Origin: Actinokineospora globicatena
GTDB taxonomy: Bacteria; Actinomycetota; Actinomycetes; Mycobacteriales; Pseudonocardiaceae
DNA: 64,000 nucleotides
Assembly (NCBI RefSeq): GCF_024171945.1
Contig: NZ_JAMTCR010000007.1
Coordinates: forward strand, 124,001-188,000
Reading direction: 5' to 3'
Shown here: positions 52,101 to 61,346 of the stretch, piece by piece
How the letters are laid out: every line of letters starts with the position of its first letter
How positions within the stretch are numbered: the stretch's first letter is position 1
Position numbers and translations under genes: made by a program
The notes under the pieces: generated by a model
Seen by the model: the letters and a program-made list of their open reading frames with translations, nothing else
Databases searched by the model: none
What the model was told of the DNA's origin: nothing

Positions 52101-52835
52101 GCCCGTAGTTTCGACGAGACCCGCGGGGTGGCGCTGACGTTGCAGCACGCCCTCTTGGGGCCGAGTGACCTACCGCCGGGGTTCGCCGTGCGCTACGAAC
52201 CCGCCGTGTTGCCGCTAGAGGTCGGCGGCGACTGGTACGACGTGGTTCGGCTACCTGAGGGTCGGATCGGGATCGTGGTGGGTGACTGTGTGGGAAACGG
52301 TCTGGCGGCGGCCGCGGTGATGGGGCAGCTAAGGAGCGCCTGTCGCGCGTTGCTTCGGCAGTCGGGTAGCGCTGCCGAAGCATTGAGTCAGTTGGATGAC
52401 TACGCGGAAGACGTGCCGGGAGCGAGCTGCACGACGGTCTTCTGTGGGATCGTCGACCCTGCCGCAGGCACCGTGACCTACAGCCGTGCGGGCCACCCAC
52501 CGCCAGTGCTGCTCAACCCGGATAGCACCACCCGAGTCCTGGACGATGCCGGTTCGCTGCCGCTGGCGGTCCTGCCTGATGCTGACCGCGTGAACGCACA
52601 GACAGACCTACCGCCCGGTTCCACGCTGTTGCTCTACACCGATGGACTGGTGGAACGGCGCGACGAACCATGGGACGTGGGGGTCGACCGGTTGCGGACC
52701 AGCCTCTCCGCTCAGTCAGCGCTGAGCACGCCGCTCACGGCGGTGATTGACCGGGTGTTCGACGACCTCCGACCGGCATCCGGATATGACGATGACGTCG
52801 CCGTAGTGGCCTACCGAGCGAAAGCGGGTCGCTGA
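49164..52835 (+). CDS. Hybrid PAS-HK-REC-PAS-GAF-PP2C signalling protein
   Basis: About 1,223 residues with six modules: PAS (DWSATPLGPRARW, YNDAFAPLAG), a GAF-like region, HisKA with His345 (FANISHEFRTPLTLI), HATPase_c (NLLSNAVKY, GAGIGLALVDELV), receiver with Asp648 (LVLTDVMMPGMDGFELL), second PAS, a GAF-like region and a C-terminal SpoIIE-type PP2C (VGGDWYDVV, GDCVGNGLAA, YTDGLVERRD). ATG 49164 lacks a clear ribosome site; GTG 49233 is an alternative. It joins a two-component phosphorelay to a PP2C that would dephosphorylate a STAS antagonist such as the one at 53447. No transmembrane segment is seen. Confidence 0.9.
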   Translation: MMTVVAQWGKRSRRRGPCGKVTWVRSDEPVTGEMSRLVLGFDWSATPLGPRARWSEPLRTAVGIVLESRHPMLLWWGERLTVLYNDAFAPLAGERHPGALGEPGREVFAEVWPTIGPVIEQVMSTGAATWVDDQRLMTSSRGVVTETFWTYSHSPVRGGGGQVVGVFSTTNDTTSRVVAARRLAALRDLGGLPRSADNSVAAVCSAAARVLAEHRAEIPYARFHLVEPDGSLPVAAESGVVPPDPGREEAVVAAWRARESVPCGAQELLVPLQPGSGGDSPGVLALGLSAHRVFDRDYQDFLVLVAGQVSAAVADARAYQDQRRQIADLAELDRLKTQFFANISHEFRTPLTLITGEAADAVADEVVPLAPAQRERAEVVLRNAERLRRLVDDLLDLARLEAGALIADPTWTDLATLTEEVATSFVPAVSKAGLALVLRCPVLPRMVAVDRGMWEKVVLNLLSNAVKYTLTGHIEVGLFDRGDDVELVVTDTGIGVPAAELPRVFTRFHRVADGRGRSFEGAGIGLALVDELVRLHGGSTSAKSTVGVGSAFSVRIPYGEAAAEVRPTPPAGRTAHLTEALRWSDPASEPVVRAPDDAPMVLVVDDNPDLRRFVSALLSPTWRVVQAPDGGTALARVAEHAPDLVLTDVMMPGMDGFELLSRLRSDPTTAELPVVFLSARAGEDAAVEALDAGADDFLPKPFSPAELVARVRSNLELAKLRTRASRFRKTLVEALQEGFFLADAAGTVLEANEAFGKITGYPASGVPFRWPYPWLSEGGDRHKQERVHERFLRAGEGEFLYPIRHRDGHRVWVSSLVATLPDRAGAARMSVGTVRDVTARVTATNREATLARFTGALATAVDVDGVLGAGLPGVAEAFGAWSAAVVLWRSDTLDPRVVAYPISVSWKGWSLDLRQAMADAARRRAGAVAEVRDSLGPALVTALGAADAVLVVRPRSAPDPADRSLFALMSQHLALATARARSFDETRGVALTLQHALLGPSDLPPGFAVRYEPAVLPLEVGGDWYDVVRLPEGRIGIVVGDCVGNGLAAAAVMGQLRSACRALLRQSGSAAEALSQLDDYAEDVPGASCTTVFCGIVDPAAGTVTYSRAGHPPPVLLNPDSTTRVLDDAGSLPLAVLPDADRVNAQTDLPPGSTLLLYTDGLVERRDEPWDVGVDRLRTSLSAQSALSTPLTAVIDRVFDDLRPASGYDDDVAVVAYRAKAGR

Positions 52836-52836
52836 C

Positions 52837-53346
52837 GTGGGGATCATCTTGGTGACAGGGTGCTCCGGGTCGGGTAAGTCCACCGTCGCGGCAGAACTGA
52901 CCCGGCGTGGGTTGATCGCGGTGGACGCCGACACAACGCTGGCGGGTTGGGTCAACGAACGCGGCGAAGCGGTAGAGCTACCTGACGACACCACCGTCGA
53001 GTGGCTGTCAGAGCACGACTGGTCCTGGGACCTATCACTGCTTGACGAGCTCGCAGCGCGGCCGGGAACCCGGTACCTGTGCGGCAACGCGGGCAACGTG
53101 GGTGAGGCGTGGTCCCGGTTCGACCGCGCCTACCTGCTGGCAATCGACGAGACCACGATGCTGACCAGGCTGGACTACCCGCACCGCGACCATGACTTCG
53201 GTCGTAGTGGTGGCCAGCGGGCATGGCTGCGGGACTGGTGTCCGCGCTACCAGGCGGAGGTCACGGACCTGGGCGCGATCCACGTTGACGCTACCCAGCC
53301 GCTGTCAGCGGTGGTGGACGAGATCGTGGGCGGAACCAGCCCTTGA
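52837..53346 (+). CDS. Small P-loop kinase-like protein
   Basis: 169 residues, GTG start 1 nt after the hybrid gene. Walker A GCSGSGKST (8-16), then RGLIAVDADTTL and a DDTTVEWLSEHDWSWD segment; the fold is that of small P-loop kinases such as gluconate- or adenylylsulfate-kinase-like proteins. The substrate is unknown. Its coupling to a signalling operon is unusual. Confidence 0.8.
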   Translation: MGIILVTGCSGSGKSTVAAELTRRGLIAVDADTTLAGWVNERGEAVELPDDTTVEWLSEHDWSWDLSLLDELAARPGTRYLCGNAGNVGEAWSRFDRAYLLAIDETTMLTRLDYPHRDHDFGRSGGQRAWLRDWCPRYQAEVTDLGAIHVDATQPLSAVVDEIVGGTSP

Positions 53347-53446
53347 CCACCTACCCTGCTGGTCGACGCGCGCACGCCGCCTTGTGCGGGGTGGGGGCGG
53401 GCGCGGCTACGATCTGCACCCGATGAGCTGGCGAGAGGAGCCTGGC

Positions 53447-53791
53447 GTGGGTGAACCGGCACCGCTGGCGATCACGGTGGACGAGCGCGCGGCGGAGGTG
53501 GTGGTGTCCGTGGTCGGCCAGCTCGACTTCGGCACCACGCCGGAGCTGCTGCGGGTGGCGGCCCCGGTCGTCGACAGCGGCCGCGCGGTCGTGCTCGACC
53601 TGGGCCGGTTGTCCTTCTGCGACTCCAGCGGGCTCAGCGCGCTGGTGCGGCTGCACAAGGCGGCGGTGGCGGCGGCGGGCACCCTGACGCTGGCGGCGCT
53701 GCGCCCGCAGGTGGGGGCGACCATCACCGCGACCGCGCTCGACCGGCTGTTCACCATCGTCGACGAGGTGCCGGGAACGGACAGCCGGTGA
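53447..53791 (+). CDS. STAS-domain anti-sigma factor antagonist
   Basis: 114 residues. The phosphorylation motif is in [15 protein letters not shown] (DSSG), with the preceding [16 protein letters not shown] strand-helix of SpoIIAA/RsbV. GTG 53447 is chosen because AGAGGAG ends 6 nt before it; ATG 53423 has none. Stop overlaps the PP2C gene (GTGA). Partner switching with the kinase at 48589 is likely. Confidence 0.88.
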   Translation: MGEPAPLAITVDERAAEVVVSVVGQLDFGTTPELLRVAAPVVDSGRAVVLDLGRLSFCDSSGLSALVRLHKAAVAAAGTLTLAALRPQVGATITATALDRLFTIVDEVPGTDSR

Positions 53792-56133
53792 GCCCCAGCC
53801 GGGTGCCGGACAGGCGGACCTACGACATCACCCGGTTCGGTCTTTCCGACATGGTCCGCACCGCCGCCGACCTGCGCAGGCTCGCGGAACTGGCGCCGGA
53901 CTTCCCCTCGGCGGCGCGCGCGGTGGTGACCCGGCTGCAGGAGTGCTTCACCGACGTGGGCGGGCCGGTGCTGCCGCTGGTCCGGCTGCTCACCATCCGC
54001 ACGGGCGCCGAGGTGAGCATGGACCCCGCCACGAAGTACCTCGTGCTGGAGGCGGGCACGGAGTCCCCTGATCCCCGGGTGCGGGCGCTACCGCCTGCCG
54101 ACGAGTTCGAGTCGATGCCGATGATGGCGGCGATGACCCGCGAGTTCGGGCTCACTCCCGAAGACATCCTCAACGGCTCCGGTGACAGCAACGGGTTCGG
54201 CGTCTTCCACGTTCCGGTGGCGCACGGTAGCCGCTACATCAAAGACCAGGCGTTAGTCATAGAGCACGACATCGCCTCAGTGCTCGGTTTCGGCGGGGTC
54301 TTGCCGGGAGGGACGCCCTTCGCCGTGGTGCTGTACTCGCGCGTACCGATCCCGGCGAGCACCGCGGAGCAGTTCACGGCGGTCGCGATCGGGCTGAGGG
54401 TGGGCTTGCTCGCCCACGGCGCCGGGGTGCCCGCGGAGCGGGACGCGCTGCGGCAGCACCTGACGACCCTGGAGCAGGCCTCCAGGGACCAGGCGACCGC
54501 GCTGGAGGAGGCCATCGAGCAGTTGCGGGCGGCGGCCGACCTGGTGGACACGTTGCAGGTCGTGGGTCGGCGGCTGACCGCGCAACTGGACTTGGACGCG
54601 TTGGTGCAAGACGCCACCGACGCCGCGACCAAGGCGACCGGCGCGGCGTTCGGCGCGTTCTTCTACAACCTCATCGACTCTTACGGCGAGTCGTACACCT
54701 TGTTCACGCTGTCAGGGGTGCCGAGGGAGGCGTTCGAGAAGTTCCCCATGCCGCGCAACACCAAGGTGTTCGCGCAGACGTTCAACGGCGTGGGGACCAT
54801 GCGCTCCCCGAACATCACCGCCGACTACCGCTACGGGGACAACCCGCCGTACCACGGGATGCCGGAGGGGCACCTTCCTGTGTGCAGCTACCTCGCGGTG
54901 CCGGTGGTGTCACCGTCGTCCGGTGAGGTGCTGGGCGGATTCTTCTTCGGACACCCCGAGCCTGACCAGTTCACGCAGCGGCACGAGCAGTTGGCCGAAG
55001 GCATCGCCGGTTATAGCGCGATCGCACTGGACAACGCGCGGCTGTTCTCCCGGCAGCGGTCGATGGCCACCGAGTTGGCCCGCAGCATGCTGCCGACCAT
55101 CCCGGCGACGCCGGGTCTCCGGGTCCTCTCGCGCTACCTGCCCGCCGCGACGGGTGCGGAGGTGGGTGGCGACTGGTTCGACGTGGTGTCGCTTCCGGTG
55201 GGGCGCACAGCCTTCATCATCGGTGACGTCGCGGGGCGCGGTGTGTCGGCGGCGGCTGTCATGGGGCAGATCCGGACGGCGGTGCGCTCTTACGCGCTCC
55301 TGGACCTCCCACCGTCAGAGGTACTGCGCAACACTTCTGAGCTGGCGATGGCGACACCGGACGCCGACTTCATCACGTGCCTCTACGCGGTGCACGACCC
55401 GGCTGACGGCACTCTCACCTTCTCCAGTGCGGGTCATCCGCCAGCGGTATACGTATCGCCAGAGGGTGCGTCCTCGCTGATCGGTCAGACGTTGGGCATG
55501 CCTCTCGGTGTTGGCACTACCTTCGCGCAGCGACAGATCGAGTTCCCCGTGGGCGCCCGGCTCGTCCTCTATACCGACGGCTTGGTGGAGACCAGGAACG
55601 GCTACCTCAACGAGGGCATCGACGCTTTCGCCGAGGCGGTAAGACAGATGCCGGCCGACGGCGAGGCCTTGGACGCGCTTATCGCCCGGATGACCGCGGG
55701 CGAACACGCGGATGACGTGGCGCTGCTGTACGTGCGCAACGAGGGGAACAACCGCCGGGTCAGCACGCTCGTGCTCGACACCACCCCGGACGCGGCCGCA
55801 CGAGCGAGGTCGTTCACCTCTGAGCACCTGGAGCTGTGGGGGCTGACCGCGCTGACCGACCGGGCCGTCACGATCACCAGCGAGCTGGTGACCAACGCGA
55901 TCAAGCACACCGGTACCCCTGCTGTCCTGCGGCTGCACGCCGACGCGCGCCGCCTGAGCATCGACGTCAGCGACCACGGCAGCACCCAGCCGCGCACGCT
56001 CCCCGCCGCCTTGGACGACGAGCACCACCGCGGCCTCCACATCGTCGAGTCCTTCGCGACCCGTTGGGGCACAAGAGCAACCCATGACGGCAAGCTCGTG
56101 TGGGCCGAGATAGCGCTACCGCGTCGTTCATAG
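53788..56133 (+). CDS. GAF-PP2C (SpoIIE)-HATPase fusion protein
   Basis: 781 residues. N-terminal region (1-210) without clear motif, a short coiled coil (about 225-250), GAF (about 260-415), SpoIIE-type PP2C ([38 protein letters not shown]) and a C-terminal RsbW-like ATPase ([30 protein letters not shown]). One protein therefore carries both the phosphatase and kinase of a partner switch. GTGA overlap with the STAS gene suggests that protein is its substrate. Confidence 0.9.
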   Translation: MSPSRVPDRRTYDITRFGLSDMVRTAADLRRLAELAPDFPSAARAVVTRLQECFTDVGGPVLPLVRLLTIRTGAEVSMDPATKYLVLEAGTESPDPRVRALPPADEFESMPMMAAMTREFGLTPEDILNGSGDSNGFGVFHVPVAHGSRYIKDQALVIEHDIASVLGFGGVLPGGTPFAVVLYSRVPIPASTAEQFTAVAIGLRVGLLAHGAGVPAERDALRQHLTTLEQASRDQATALEEAIEQLRAAADLVDTLQVVGRRLTAQLDLDALVQDATDAATKATGAAFGAFFYNLIDSYGESYTLFTLSGVPREAFEKFPMPRNTKVFAQTFNGVGTMRSPNITADYRYGDNPPYHGMPEGHLPVCSYLAVPVVSPSSGEVLGGFFFGHPEPDQFTQRHEQLAEGIAGYSAIALDNARLFSRQRSMATELARSMLPTIPATPGLRVLSRYLPAATGAEVGGDWFDVVSLPVGRTAFIIGDVAGRGVSAAAVMGQIRTAVRSYALLDLPPSEVLRNTSELAMATPDADFITCLYAVHDPADGTLTFSSAGHPPAVYVSPEGASSLIGQTLGMPLGVGTTFAQRQIEFPVGARLVLYTDGLVETRNGYLNEGIDAFAEAVRQMPADGEALDALIARMTAGEHADDVALLYVRNEGNNRRVSTLVLDTTPDAAARARSFTSEHLELWGLTALTDRAVTITSELVTNAIKHTGTPAVLRLHADARRLSIDVSDHGSTQPRTLPAALDDEHHRGLHIVESFATRWGTRATHDGKLVWAEIALPRRS

Positions 56134-56226
56134 CTCCACGCTTCCCATGTCCGTCAGTGGACGGATGTCTCGCACGACCGGGGACGACAAGCTCATACCA
56201 GGACAAACCAACCCTGGAGACGAGCG

Positions 56227-56700
56227 ATGACCCCCGAAACCCCGCACCAACGCCTCACCCGCAACTACGGTGAGATGCTGCAAGAGATCCGCGTCGCCCA
56301 GACCGGGGTGCAGTTCCTCTTGGCCTTCCTGCTCGCGTTGGCGTTCACGCCGCGCTTCCCCGACATCACCGAGTTCCAACGCACCGTCTACGTTGTCGCC
56401 CTCCTGCTCGGGGCGGCGGCCACGGCCCTTCTTATCGCCCCCGCGCCGTTCCACCGGTTGGTGTTCCGGCGCAGGCTCAAGAGTCACCTAGTGGCCGCGA
56501 CAGGGTGGTTCACCCTGTGCGGGCTGGGTTTCCTCGTCCTCTCTCTCGGCGCCTCGATGCTGCTGATCCTGGATGTCGTGCTAGGAACGCGCCAGGCGGT
56601 GTGGCTGTCGACCGGGACGGTGAGCTGGTTCCTGGTGTGGTGGTTCGTGGTGCCGATGTTGAGCAGGCGCCACGGGCAGCGTCACCCGGATTCGCGGTAA
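56227..56700 (+). CDS. DUF6328-type membrane protein
   Basis: 157 residues with about four TM helices; NYGEMLQEIRVAQTGVQFLL at the start and APAPFHRLVFRRRLKSHLV in the middle are typical of the DUF6328 family. Function unknown. The last 19 nt overlap the end of the convergent LuxR gene. Confidence 0.82.
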   Translation: MTPETPHQRLTRNYGEMLQEIRVAQTGVQFLLAFLLALAFTPRFPDITEFQRTVYVVALLLGAAATALLIAPAPFHRLVFRRRLKSHLVAATGWFTLCGLGFLVLSLGASMLLILDVVLGTRQAVWLSTGTVSWFLVWWFVVPMLSRRHGQRHPDSR

Positions 56701-59426
56701 TGGGCGGCGGCCTCTCTGGCGATCTCAGTCCGGGAGGCCATACCCAGCTTCGCGAGGATGTGCGACACATGCGTGGCCACGGTCCGACGCGATAGCACCA
56801 AGCGGTCGGCTATGGCTGGATTGGACAGTCCTTGCGCGACCAGCGCGGCGACTCTTGTCTCTGTCGGGGTCAGGCTGCCCCACCCGGTGCGCTCAACGCG
56901 GTGTCGGACTCTAGGCCCGCGCCGAATGCCGTGCGCGTGCAGCGCCGACCTCAAGCCAGCCGCGTCCCAGGCCGCGCCTAGAGTGTCATAGAGGTCATCA
57001 GCAGCACTGAACGCTGCCCGTGCGGAGATGGAGTTACCTGCCTCGGCTAGGACTATGGCCGCCGCATGTAGGGCACGGCCTCGCGCGAACGGCCGTCCTG
57101 CGGCGAGGTAGTGCTCACCAGCTTGAGCCAACGCCACAGGGTCGCGGTCTATGAGCCCTCGGCAGAACGCAGCCGCTCCAAGGCGGTGCGCTACCGAGAC
57201 ATCGACCTTCTCCGCCAACCCTGCCGCGTACTCGGCTGCGGTTAGATCGCCCTGCGCGAGCGCGAGCCGCACAGTCTCGGGTAAGAGGTCTTCCATCTCC
57301 TCTAGCTCCTGTGCGGACTCAGACAGGCACCCCAGCAGCCCGGCTAGCGCGCGATCAGCCTGCCCACGGCGTTCGTGATCGAGTGCCCTGGCGAGCGCGA
57401 GCGACCCGATCACGCGGTTGCCGATGCGCTTGGCTGGTTCGGCGGCCGCCGCGAGGTGAGCGGCGCCCGTGTCGGGATCACCCCGGTGGAGGGCGATAAG
57501 AGCAGCGTTGCCATGGTCGCAGCAAGCCACCCCGGGGTCCTTGACCTCGTCGGCCAGCGCGGTCACCTCGGTCACCGCATCGTCCCAGCGGCCGACATCG
57601 AACAAGAGCTCACCGAGCGCGCTGTGCGACTGCGCGAGGCGGACCAACCCGCCTGCTTGTTCCGCGAGTGTGCGGACAGCCGTGGCCGCGGCGATCGCCT
57701 CTGGGTAGCGGTCCACATCGCCAAATGCGACGGCTTGGTTGATCTGCAGTAAGAGCCGGAGATCGAGCAATGCGGGTTCGGCATCGGTAACCGCGAGCGC
57801 CCGGTCGAACAGCGGTAGTGCCGCCGCGACATCCCCGCGCATGACGGCGACAAAGGTGAGCACGTGTAGCGCCCATCCGATGGTCCACTGATCGTTGTCG
57901 GCGGCTGCCAACGCCCGCGCGGCGACGACGCCAGCGAGGTCGACCTCCCCGAGGTCACGATGTGCCCTGGCAATTAAGACTAAGAGGCGCGCCCTATGCC
58001 GGTCGGGCAGGCCAACACAAGCTTCTGCGAGCGCGGTAAGGGACTCGCGGGAACGGCCAGCCAGTGCGCGACATTGGGCGAGAGTCCAGTGGAGGTCAAC
58101 GATGAGATCAGGGTCTGTCGTCACCGCTAACGCGCGATGGGCGACCTCTTCAGCTCCGCTGGCGTCACCGGTGCGATAGCGCGCGTCGGCGAGTCTGGCG
58201 GCGAGGGGACCACCGTCGCCGCGAACCGCTCGGCCGAGCAGCCGGACCGCCAACGCGGGCGACTGGGCGATCAAGGCGGGTGCCGCCTCAACGAGCCAAG
58301 CCGTAGACCACGCGTCGAGTCGGGCAGTGCCAGAGAGGTCTACCGCGCGAAGGTACTGCCGTGCGACGCGTCGTATAGGGGCACCAGAACCAGCGAGTGC
58401 GACAGCGGCATCGCGGTGCAGGACAGCCCTGACTGCCACGGGTAGGTCGTCGTGGATCGCTGATCGAATCAGTGGATGCCGGAAAGCGAGTCTGTCAGCC
58501 GACTCACGCAGCACCCCCGCCGCACGGGCTTCCTCCAGAGCCTCGATCACGTCGGTCACGCGCTCGCCGATGACGGCGGCGACATCCGCCGGATCGAACT
58601 CGACTCCGAGCAATGCCGCCGCACCGAGCACTCCTCGCACCTTCTCGGGGAGGAAGTCCAAGCGGTGTGCGATCGCGGCGCCCAGCGATCCCGGAGCGAG
58701 ATCGCCCGTTAGCTCTACCTCTCCCTCTTGAGCCGCGATCGCGCCGGAACGCCGGAGAGCATCAACGAGTTCGGTCAGATATAGAGGGTTCCCGGCGGCA
58801 CCGTCAGCCAAGGCGAGTAAGCGTGTTCCTGGGGTACCGGCTACGAGGTCGCTGACGAGCGCGGTGACGGCTCCGTCGTCTAGACGGTCGAGCGGAACGA
58901 TGCCGGAACCCGCCGCGCGTCTTATGGCTAGGAGCTCGGTACCCCGTGGCGCTAAGCGGGTCATTCCGAGCACTAGCAACGGGAGATCGCGCGCGAGCCG
59001 AGCCAAGCGGCACCACAGCGCGGCGGTAGCGCGGTCGGCCCATTGGAGGTCGTCGACCACCAACACTGTCGGCGCGGTAGCGCACAGATCGGTGATGATG
59101 GCCTGGAGCTGACGGGAGGCCGCAGCGACCGGGTCGGTGGCGCCGGTTTCGCCACGGAGCAACCGGTCAGCGGAAGCGAGCCTCGGGTCGTCCCCGCGTA
59201 GAGCGTCGAGCACGGGTAAGAGCGGGAGGTCTTGGCCGAGCTCGTCACCGTAACCCCACTTGATGGTGTAACCCAGCGCCTGGGCTCGGTCGGTGGCCGC
59301 GCGCACCAGTGTCGTCTTGCCGATCCCCGGTTCGCCCTCGACCAGCAGTACCCGCCCCCGTCCGGAGCGCACGGCGTCGACGGCGGCGTCGAGGCGACGT
59401 CGCTGCCGGACGTGGCCAACGGACAT
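56682..59426 (-). CDS. Large LuxR-family (AAA/TPR) transcriptional regulator
   Basis: 914 residues. Walker A GEPGIGKTT (31-39), Walker B VLVVDDLQWAD, a long TPR-like middle and a C-terminal LuxR HTH (TPTETRVAALVAQGLSNPAI, SRRTVATHVSHILAKLGM). LAL-type regulator. ATG 59426 is chosen because homology starts at GHVRQRRRLD. The target genes are unknown; the partial LuxR gene at the window start may be of the same class. Confidence 0.9.
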   Translation of the reverse strand: MSVGHVRQRRRLDAAVDAVRSGRGRVLLVEGEPGIGKTTLVRAATDRAQALGYTIKWGYGDELGQDLPLLPVLDALRGDDPRLASADRLLRGETGATDPVAAASRQLQAIITDLCATAPTVLVVDDLQWADRATAALWCRLARLARDLPLLVLGMTRLAPRGTELLAIRRAAGSGIVPLDRLDDGAVTALVSDLVAGTPGTRLLALADGAAGNPLYLTELVDALRRSGAIAAQEGEVELTGDLAPGSLGAAIAHRLDFLPEKVRGVLGAAALLGVEFDPADVAAVIGERVTDVIEALEEARAAGVLRESADRLAFRHPLIRSAIHDDLPVAVRAVLHRDAAVALAGSGAPIRRVARQYLRAVDLSGTARLDAWSTAWLVEAAPALIAQSPALAVRLLGRAVRGDGGPLAARLADARYRTGDASGAEEVAHRALAVTTDPDLIVDLHWTLAQCRALAGRSRESLTALAEACVGLPDRHRARLLVLIARAHRDLGEVDLAGVVAARALAAADNDQWTIGWALHVLTFVAVMRGDVAAALPLFDRALAVTDAEPALLDLRLLLQINQAVAFGDVDRYPEAIAAATAVRTLAEQAGGLVRLAQSHSALGELLFDVGRWDDAVTEVTALADEVKDPGVACCDHGNAALIALHRGDPDTGAAHLAAAAEPAKRIGNRVIGSLALARALDHERRGQADRALAGLLGCLSESAQELEEMEDLLPETVRLALAQGDLTAAEYAAGLAEKVDVSVAHRLGAAAFCRGLIDRDPVALAQAGEHYLAAGRPFARGRALHAAAIVLAEAGNSISARAAFSAADDLYDTLGAAWDAAGLRSALHAHGIRRGPRVRHRVERTGWGSLTPTETRVAALVAQGLSNPAIADRLVLSRRTVATHVSHILAKLGMASRTEIAREAAAHYRESG

Positions 59427-59659
59427 CGAGCGAGAATAGAAAGTGAACGAAAGGTTAACAATCGGCAGGGGGCAGGTCGAGCCCAATGGCCTAGCGACCG
59501 CTCACCGAGCGTGGTCGTCTGGGGTTCCGCGCGCATTCACCGGTCGTTGGCGCGGGTGTGTCACCACCGTGTCGTGGCGTTGCGACCATCGGTGCGCTCT
59601 ACACCGTGCACAGCCCGTCCGGGCCGCACCGGCCCGACGGCCGACCGACGGAGAATCCC

Positions 59660-59800
59660 ATGCGCGCCAAGCGTTCCCTGTTCGCCGCCCTCCTCGCCGC
59701 CGCGGCACTCGTGGTCGGCGCGGTCATCGCCGCCCCCGCCTCCGCGGGCACCGACCCGGGCATGACGCACAACTCCACGCCCGGCATGACCCACAACTAG
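59660..59800 (+). CDS. 46-residue secreted peptide with a PGMTHN repeat
   Basis: ATG 59660 with GGAGAA 4 nt upstream. MRAKRSLFAALLAAAALVVG then AVIAAPASAG gives a clean signal peptide (cleavage near ASA/GT), leaving only about 17 residues: a TDPGMTHN unit followed by STPGMTHN. The tandem PGMTHN units have Met and His at fixed spacing. No family is recognised. A kinase gene starts 39 nt later. Confidence 0.72.
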   Translation: MRAKRSLFAALLAAAALVVGAVIAAPASAGTDPGMTHNSTPGMTHN

Positions 59801-59839
59801 CCCGTTTCACGCCTCGCCCGTGCGGGTAAACCCCTCTGA

Positions 59840-61321
59840 GTGACTGAGCGACCAGGTCAAGAGCAGCGGCTGGTTTCCGGGCGCTACCGCCTGGTCGAGC
59901 CCTTGGGCAGCGGCGGCATGGGCGAGGTGTGGCGGGCCCACGACGAACGCCTGCACCGCACGGTGGCGGTGAAGCGCATGCGGGTCCCGGCGGGGCCCGA
60001 GGCCGAGCGCGTGACGCGACTGGCGATGCGAGAGGGCCGGATCGCGGCCAAGATGCAGCACGCGTGCGCCATCACGGTGTACGACGTGATCGACGACGAC
60101 GGCAACCCGTGCCTGGTTATGGAATATCTGCCGTCGACAAGCCTGTCCGAGGTGTTGGCCTCCTCCGGCCCGCTCTCCCCTGACGAGACCGCGCGCGTGG
60201 GTACCGCTGTCGCTGCCGGTTTAGCCGCCGCGCACAGTGCTGGCGTAGTACACCGGGATGTCAAGCCGGGCAACGTCTTACTGGGAGAGGACGACCGAGT
60301 CAAGATCACCGACTTCGGTATCTCCCGTCTTGCCGCTGACTCCGCTGTTACAGCTACCGCCACAGTTAAGGGCACACCGGCCTATTTGGCGCCTGAGGTC
60401 GCGCGGGGTGACACAGCGACCTTCGCCTCCGATGTCTTCTCCCTTGGTGCGACGCTCTATGCCGCTGTCGAAGGAGCACCGCCCTTCGGGCGCGATGACA
60501 ATCCGATGGCGTTGCTCTACCGAGTTTCGCTGGGCGAGTTCGAGCCTCCTCAGCGCGCTGGCGCCATGACTCCGCTGCTGATGCGGATGTTGGACGTCGA
60601 CCCGGCGGCTCGTCCGACGATGGCGGAGGTTCGCGACGCACTCGGTTCCGTCGACGAGGTCCACGACGCGCCTACTGCCGTCGCGCTTGACCCGATTGCG
60701 TTCACTCCCACGCAGCAGTTGGCCCCGATCGAGAAACCCCATCGTAAGAAGTCGGCGTTGGTCGTCTTGGTCGCACTCGCGTTGCTGGCAGGGGGGACGG
60801 TCACCGCGCTTGCCCTGCTCGACGATCCGGGTCCTAGCGTCGCGGTGGCACCACCGTCCACCACTCCCCCGGCAGCCACGCAGCCGACGGCCGGTCAACC
60901 CACGGCTGGTCAACCTACGGAGGAGCAGCCAGCGACCACCGAGCCGCCTCCTGCGACCACCACCAATCCCCCGGCTGTGAACCCGGTAGTGCCACCTACG
61001 CCAGGTGATCCTGCCGCCGCGTTGACGGACTACTACGGCCTCATGCCCGCCAGCCTCGACAAGGGGTGGGAGCGGCTCACCGAGAAGTTCCAGCGCTACC
61101 CGGCGGGCGGGTACGACGGGTACCAGCGCTTCTGGGGCGCGGTGCGCGAGGTGCGGGTCTCCGGGGTGTCGTCTGTCGGGGAGAACACACTGAAGGCCAC
61201 CGTCGACTACCGCTTCGCCGACGGCCGGTCGGTGCGCGAGGTCCACCGTTACGTGCTGGTTAACGCCGGTGGTCAGTGGAAGATCGACCAGTCGACGGTG
61301 CTGAGCAGCCGTCCCGTTTGA
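59840..61321 (+). CDS. Receptor-type Ser/Thr protein kinase (PknB-like)
   Basis: 493 residues, GTG start. Kinase domain (about 15-275): P-loop LGSGGMGEVW, Lys45, HRDVKPGN (Asp140), DFG (158-160). A TM (305-327), a Thr/Pro/Gln-rich extracellular linker, and a C-terminal domain of about 110 residues (YYGLMPASLDKGWERLTEKF, VDYRFADGRSV) resembling NTF2/SnoaL-like folds. A TTA codon is at 60278-60280. Phosphorylates cytoplasmic proteins on a cell-surface cue. Confidence 0.92.
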   Translation: MTERPGQEQRLVSGRYRLVEPLGSGGMGEVWRAHDERLHRTVAVKRMRVPAGPEAERVTRLAMREGRIAAKMQHACAITVYDVIDDDGNPCLVMEYLPSTSLSEVLASSGPLSPDETARVGTAVAAGLAAAHSAGVVHRDVKPGNVLLGEDDRVKITDFGISRLAADSAVTATATVKGTPAYLAPEVARGDTATFASDVFSLGATLYAAVEGAPPFGRDDNPMALLYRVSLGEFEPPQRAGAMTPLLMRMLDVDPAARPTMAEVRDALGSVDEVHDAPTAVALDPIAFTPTQQLAPIEKPHRKKSALVVLVALALLAGGTVTALALLDDPGPSVAVAPPSTTPPAATQPTAGQPTAGQPTEEQPATTEPPPATTTNPPAVNPVVPPTPGDPAAALTDYYGLMPASLDKGWERLTEKFQRYPAGGYDGYQRFWGAVREVRVSGVSSVGENTLKATVDYRFADGRSVREVHRYVLVNAGGQWKIDQSTVLSSRPV

Positions 61322-61346
61322 CGATCTTTGCGGGTACCGTGACGGG

